IMG/VR virus record: IMGVR_UViG_3300006805_000100
Span: 1-31,392 of that record
Reading direction: 5' to 3' (one strand)
Origin: a virus
DNA: 31,392 bases
Made by a program: the position numbers and the translations under genes. Positions 29,988-31,392 of this stretch are shown here, piece after piece. The notes under the pieces were generated by a model. It was not told the DNA's origin and did no database searches. It saw only the letters and a list, made by a program, of their open reading frames with translations. Numbering within the stretch: position 1 is the stretch's first letter; each line of letters starts with the position of its first letter.

Positions 29988-30623
29988 CTAGTCAAAACTT
30001 AGCGGATCAGAAGGGCTGGTTCTTTGGTCGGTGTCTGGTGGAATAGCGAATGCAAGCTCTTGGTCGTTTTTCTGTTTATCAGACTTCATTCGTTCGATAA
30101 GGAATTGTGAGCGCTCTAAGAACTGCTGCGCGTCTTCCAGTGGGTCAGTCTCCGCAAGACGAATGTCAGCGTATGCTCTTGCCCACACAGCTTCCGGCTC
30201 AGGGATGATGCAAACGTCTGTAGTCGCACTCATTGGGCTTACTCGGTATGGGTAGAAAAGAATGTAATCCCCATCAACTGGCACGTTCAAAACATAGCCA
30301 TCGAAGAAGTTCCCGGTAATCCAGTAATAGAGCCCTGACATTCCTACTGACTGGTCTTGTGATATAAGATTCAGTGGAACACCAGATGTAGTGGTTATTC
30401 GGTCAAAATAACGAAAATTTGCCCCGAGCGAGTAGATTCCAGAAGCAACAGTCACTTGTTCTTTCTTTACAACTTCTAGCTCTCCTGCCGCATACTCTTG
30501 GGCGCGATTAAGAAGCCTCGTCCAATAGCCGAGTGTGCCTGTATTAGTTGTAAGATTTCCTCCGTCATGCTGGTCAGCAATAGATTGGAGTAGATCCTGT
30601 AATGTGGCTTTCGCGTATGCCAT
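29988..30623 (-). CDS. Head-tail adaptor-like protein (P22 gp4 / T7 gp11 type)
   Basis: 211 residues. ATLQDLLQSIADQHDGGNLTTNTGTLGYWTRLLNRAQEYAAGEL is the usual start of head-to-tail adaptor proteins, which bind the portal ring. Then a beta region (VDGDYILFYPYRVSPMSATT) and a helical section (DPLEDAQQFLERSQFLIERMKSD). Size and position right before the stabilisation protein gene support it. Starts after AAAAATAAAAAATT, no Shine-Dalgarno. Confidence 0.7.
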   Translation of the reverse strand: MAYAKATLQDLLQSIADQHDGGNLTTNTGTLGYWTRLLNRAQEYAAGELEVVKKEQVTVASGIYSLGANFRYFDRITTTSGVPLNLISQDQSVGMSGLYYWITGNFFDGYVLNVPVDGDYILFYPYRVSPMSATTDVCIIPEPEAVWARAYADIRLAETDPLEDAQQFLERSQFLIERMKSDKQKNDQELAFAIPPDTDQRTSPSDPLSFD

Positions 30624-30648
30624 AATTTTTTATTTTTGTATAAAGCTC

Positions 30649-30689
30649 TCTGTTCCGAGGACTTCAACCCTCAAAGCCCCCAGAACAGA
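30649..30689 (-). repeat. Inverted repeat TCTGTTC/GAACAGA between genes
   Basis: Seven-base arms around 27 bases that can form a further four-pair hairpin (GAGG/CCTC). It lies in the short gap between the deacetylase-like gene and the adaptor gene. No T-run follows, so it is not a standard terminator; it may be an RNA processing or stability hairpin. Confidence 0.45.
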
Positions 30690-30699
30690 AACCTCTATC

Positions 30700-31392
30700 T
30701 TATTCAGATAGGGAATCTTTGATGAAACCGAACTCTCCCTCTAAAGAGAGAATTTCTTGTATGCGATCTCTGATGGCATTGTTGTTGTGGCCACCTAAGT
30801 GACCGATGTGATAATGCTTCCGGTAGTGTGAGTAATCCTCCAAGTTGTAATGAGGCATCTTTGGTCTGCGGTGGTTGTTGTACTCTTGATCAGCTACCCA
30901 GTAACCTTCTTCTTTCAGTGCCTTGTACATGCCATCTGATATTTGCCAGCCTGGTGCTTTAAATCCTTTTGTGAGTCCTAGAGGTTTAATCTTTTTCAGG
31001 TATTCTTTTGACTGTTCGTATGTCCACTCCAAGCACTCGTAAGAGTCTGGGTGCAACCATCCATGAGGTACCATGTCAATCCAATCAAGCTTCTTAATCT
31101 TGTTTAGAAACTTCTTGGAGCATCGTCCTGGTATGGTGAACAGCGTTATCTTAAAGTTTGGGATCTGGCTCTTAATGAACATCAGGTCTTGCAATCCATG
31201 GTTGTCTTCACAAAAGTCGTCAGCATCCACAATATATTGTGTTTTTTTCTCTAGGTGAGACACCATTATCATTCCGCCTGAAGTCTGGTAGATGCGAAGA
31301 TATCCATAGGGCTGAAGCATATTGACCATGTCTTCCGGCATGTATTCAAACAGATGAGCTTCGTCTTGAATGGCTGAACCAAAAGGAACTGA
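30700..31392 (-). CDS. Polysaccharide deacetylase-like protein, possibly fused to a methyltransferase-like part (cut by window edge)
   Basis: The NodB-like motifs are seen: IVDADDFC (Asp-Asp), MVPHGWLHP (HxxxH metal site), TKGFKAPGWQ (third motif) and GHLGGHNN (His near the end). The active site would hold a metal and remove acyl groups from a glycan. The frame is open to the window edge with no stop. Upstream of the deacetylase part it reads SAIQDEAHLFEYMPEDMVNM and LQPYGYLRIYQTSGG, which looks like the last strands of a Rossmann methyltransferase; alternatively translation starts at the internal Met just before VSHLEKK. It is next to virion genes, so glycan or receptor modification is likely (inference). 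Confidence 0.65.
   Translation of the reverse strand, partial: SVPFGSAIQDEAHLFEYMPEDMVNMLQPYGYLRIYQTSGGMIMVSHLEKKTQYIVDADDFCEDNHGLQDLMFIKSQIPNFKITLFTIPGRCSKKFLNKIKKLDWIDMVPHGWLHPDSYECLEWTYEQSKEYLKKIKPLGLTKGFKAPGWQISDGMYKALKEEGYWVADQEYNNHRRPKMPHYNLEDYSHYRKHYHIGHLGGHNNNAIRDRIQEILSLEGEFGFIKDSLSE

Noticed and set aside
1-31392. Stop-codon recoding (for example TAG or TGA read through)
   Set aside because: TAA, TGA and TAG all end convincing genes at tight junctions.

Overview
The window is a stretch of a tailed double-stranded DNA phage genome. It carries a packaging motor (small and large terminase, start of a portal), short-tail-type head and tail proteins, a lysis group, recombination and replication genes, a tRNA and many small early-type genes. 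Apart from one gene (22086-22517, plus strand), every gene reads on the minus strand, packed with 4-base ATGA or TAATG overlaps or gaps of a few A-rich bases. Most starts have no clear Shine-Dalgarno sequence. TAA, TAG and TGA all end genes, so the standard bacterial code fits. The clearest promoters look like sigma-70 (TTGACA, 17 bases, TATAAT), which argues against a Bacteroidota-type promoter; the host cannot be named from this sequence.

Layout in the direction of transcription (high to low coordinates). 31392-22518: a polysaccharide-deacetylase-like protein (cut by the window edge), a head-tail adaptor-like protein, a stabilisation/tail-hub-like protein, a tail fibre-like protein and two large internal virion-type proteins. 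22517-22086, opposite strand: a type I signal peptidase-like protein with its own promoter. 22056-18604: a pair of duplicated cysteine-rich proteins, a fibre-like protein followed out of frame by an Excalibur domain, membrane-anchored proteins, and a lysis group (C39-like peptidase plus small membrane proteins). 18552-17638: a helix-turn-helix protein and about 450 bases without genes that hold a near-perfect promoter, terminators and many hairpins. 17627-13898: small genes, a membrane-anchored lytic transglycosylase, an ERF-type annealing protein, a YqaJ-type exonuclease and an SSB-like tail protein. 13917-13173: about 670 bases of densely folded non-coding sequence running into tRNA-Asn. 13149-10728: nuclease-like and replication genes. 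10731-7734: five coupled genes for envelope proteins (Ser-rich exported protein, LemA, YgiB-like lipoprotein, YgiC/GspS-like ATP-grasp ligase, potassium channel). 7737-2341: small genes, an MT-A70 adenine methyltransferase broken by a run of ten G, and an RtcB RNA ligase. 2344-2224: promoter plus early terminator. 2037-1: terminase genes and portal.

The strongest candidates for something new are the large folded RNA beside the tRNA (position and complexity recall the GOLLD and ROOL families), the phage-borne LemA/YgiB/YgiC/channel cassette, the G-tract methyltransferase that may be phase-variable, the lone signal peptidase, and two short promoter-to-terminator units that may make small RNAs. 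An RNA theme links the tRNA, the folded RNA and RtcB; an envelope theme links the signal peptidase, the exported proteins and the LemA cassette. These links are inferred from gene content and order.
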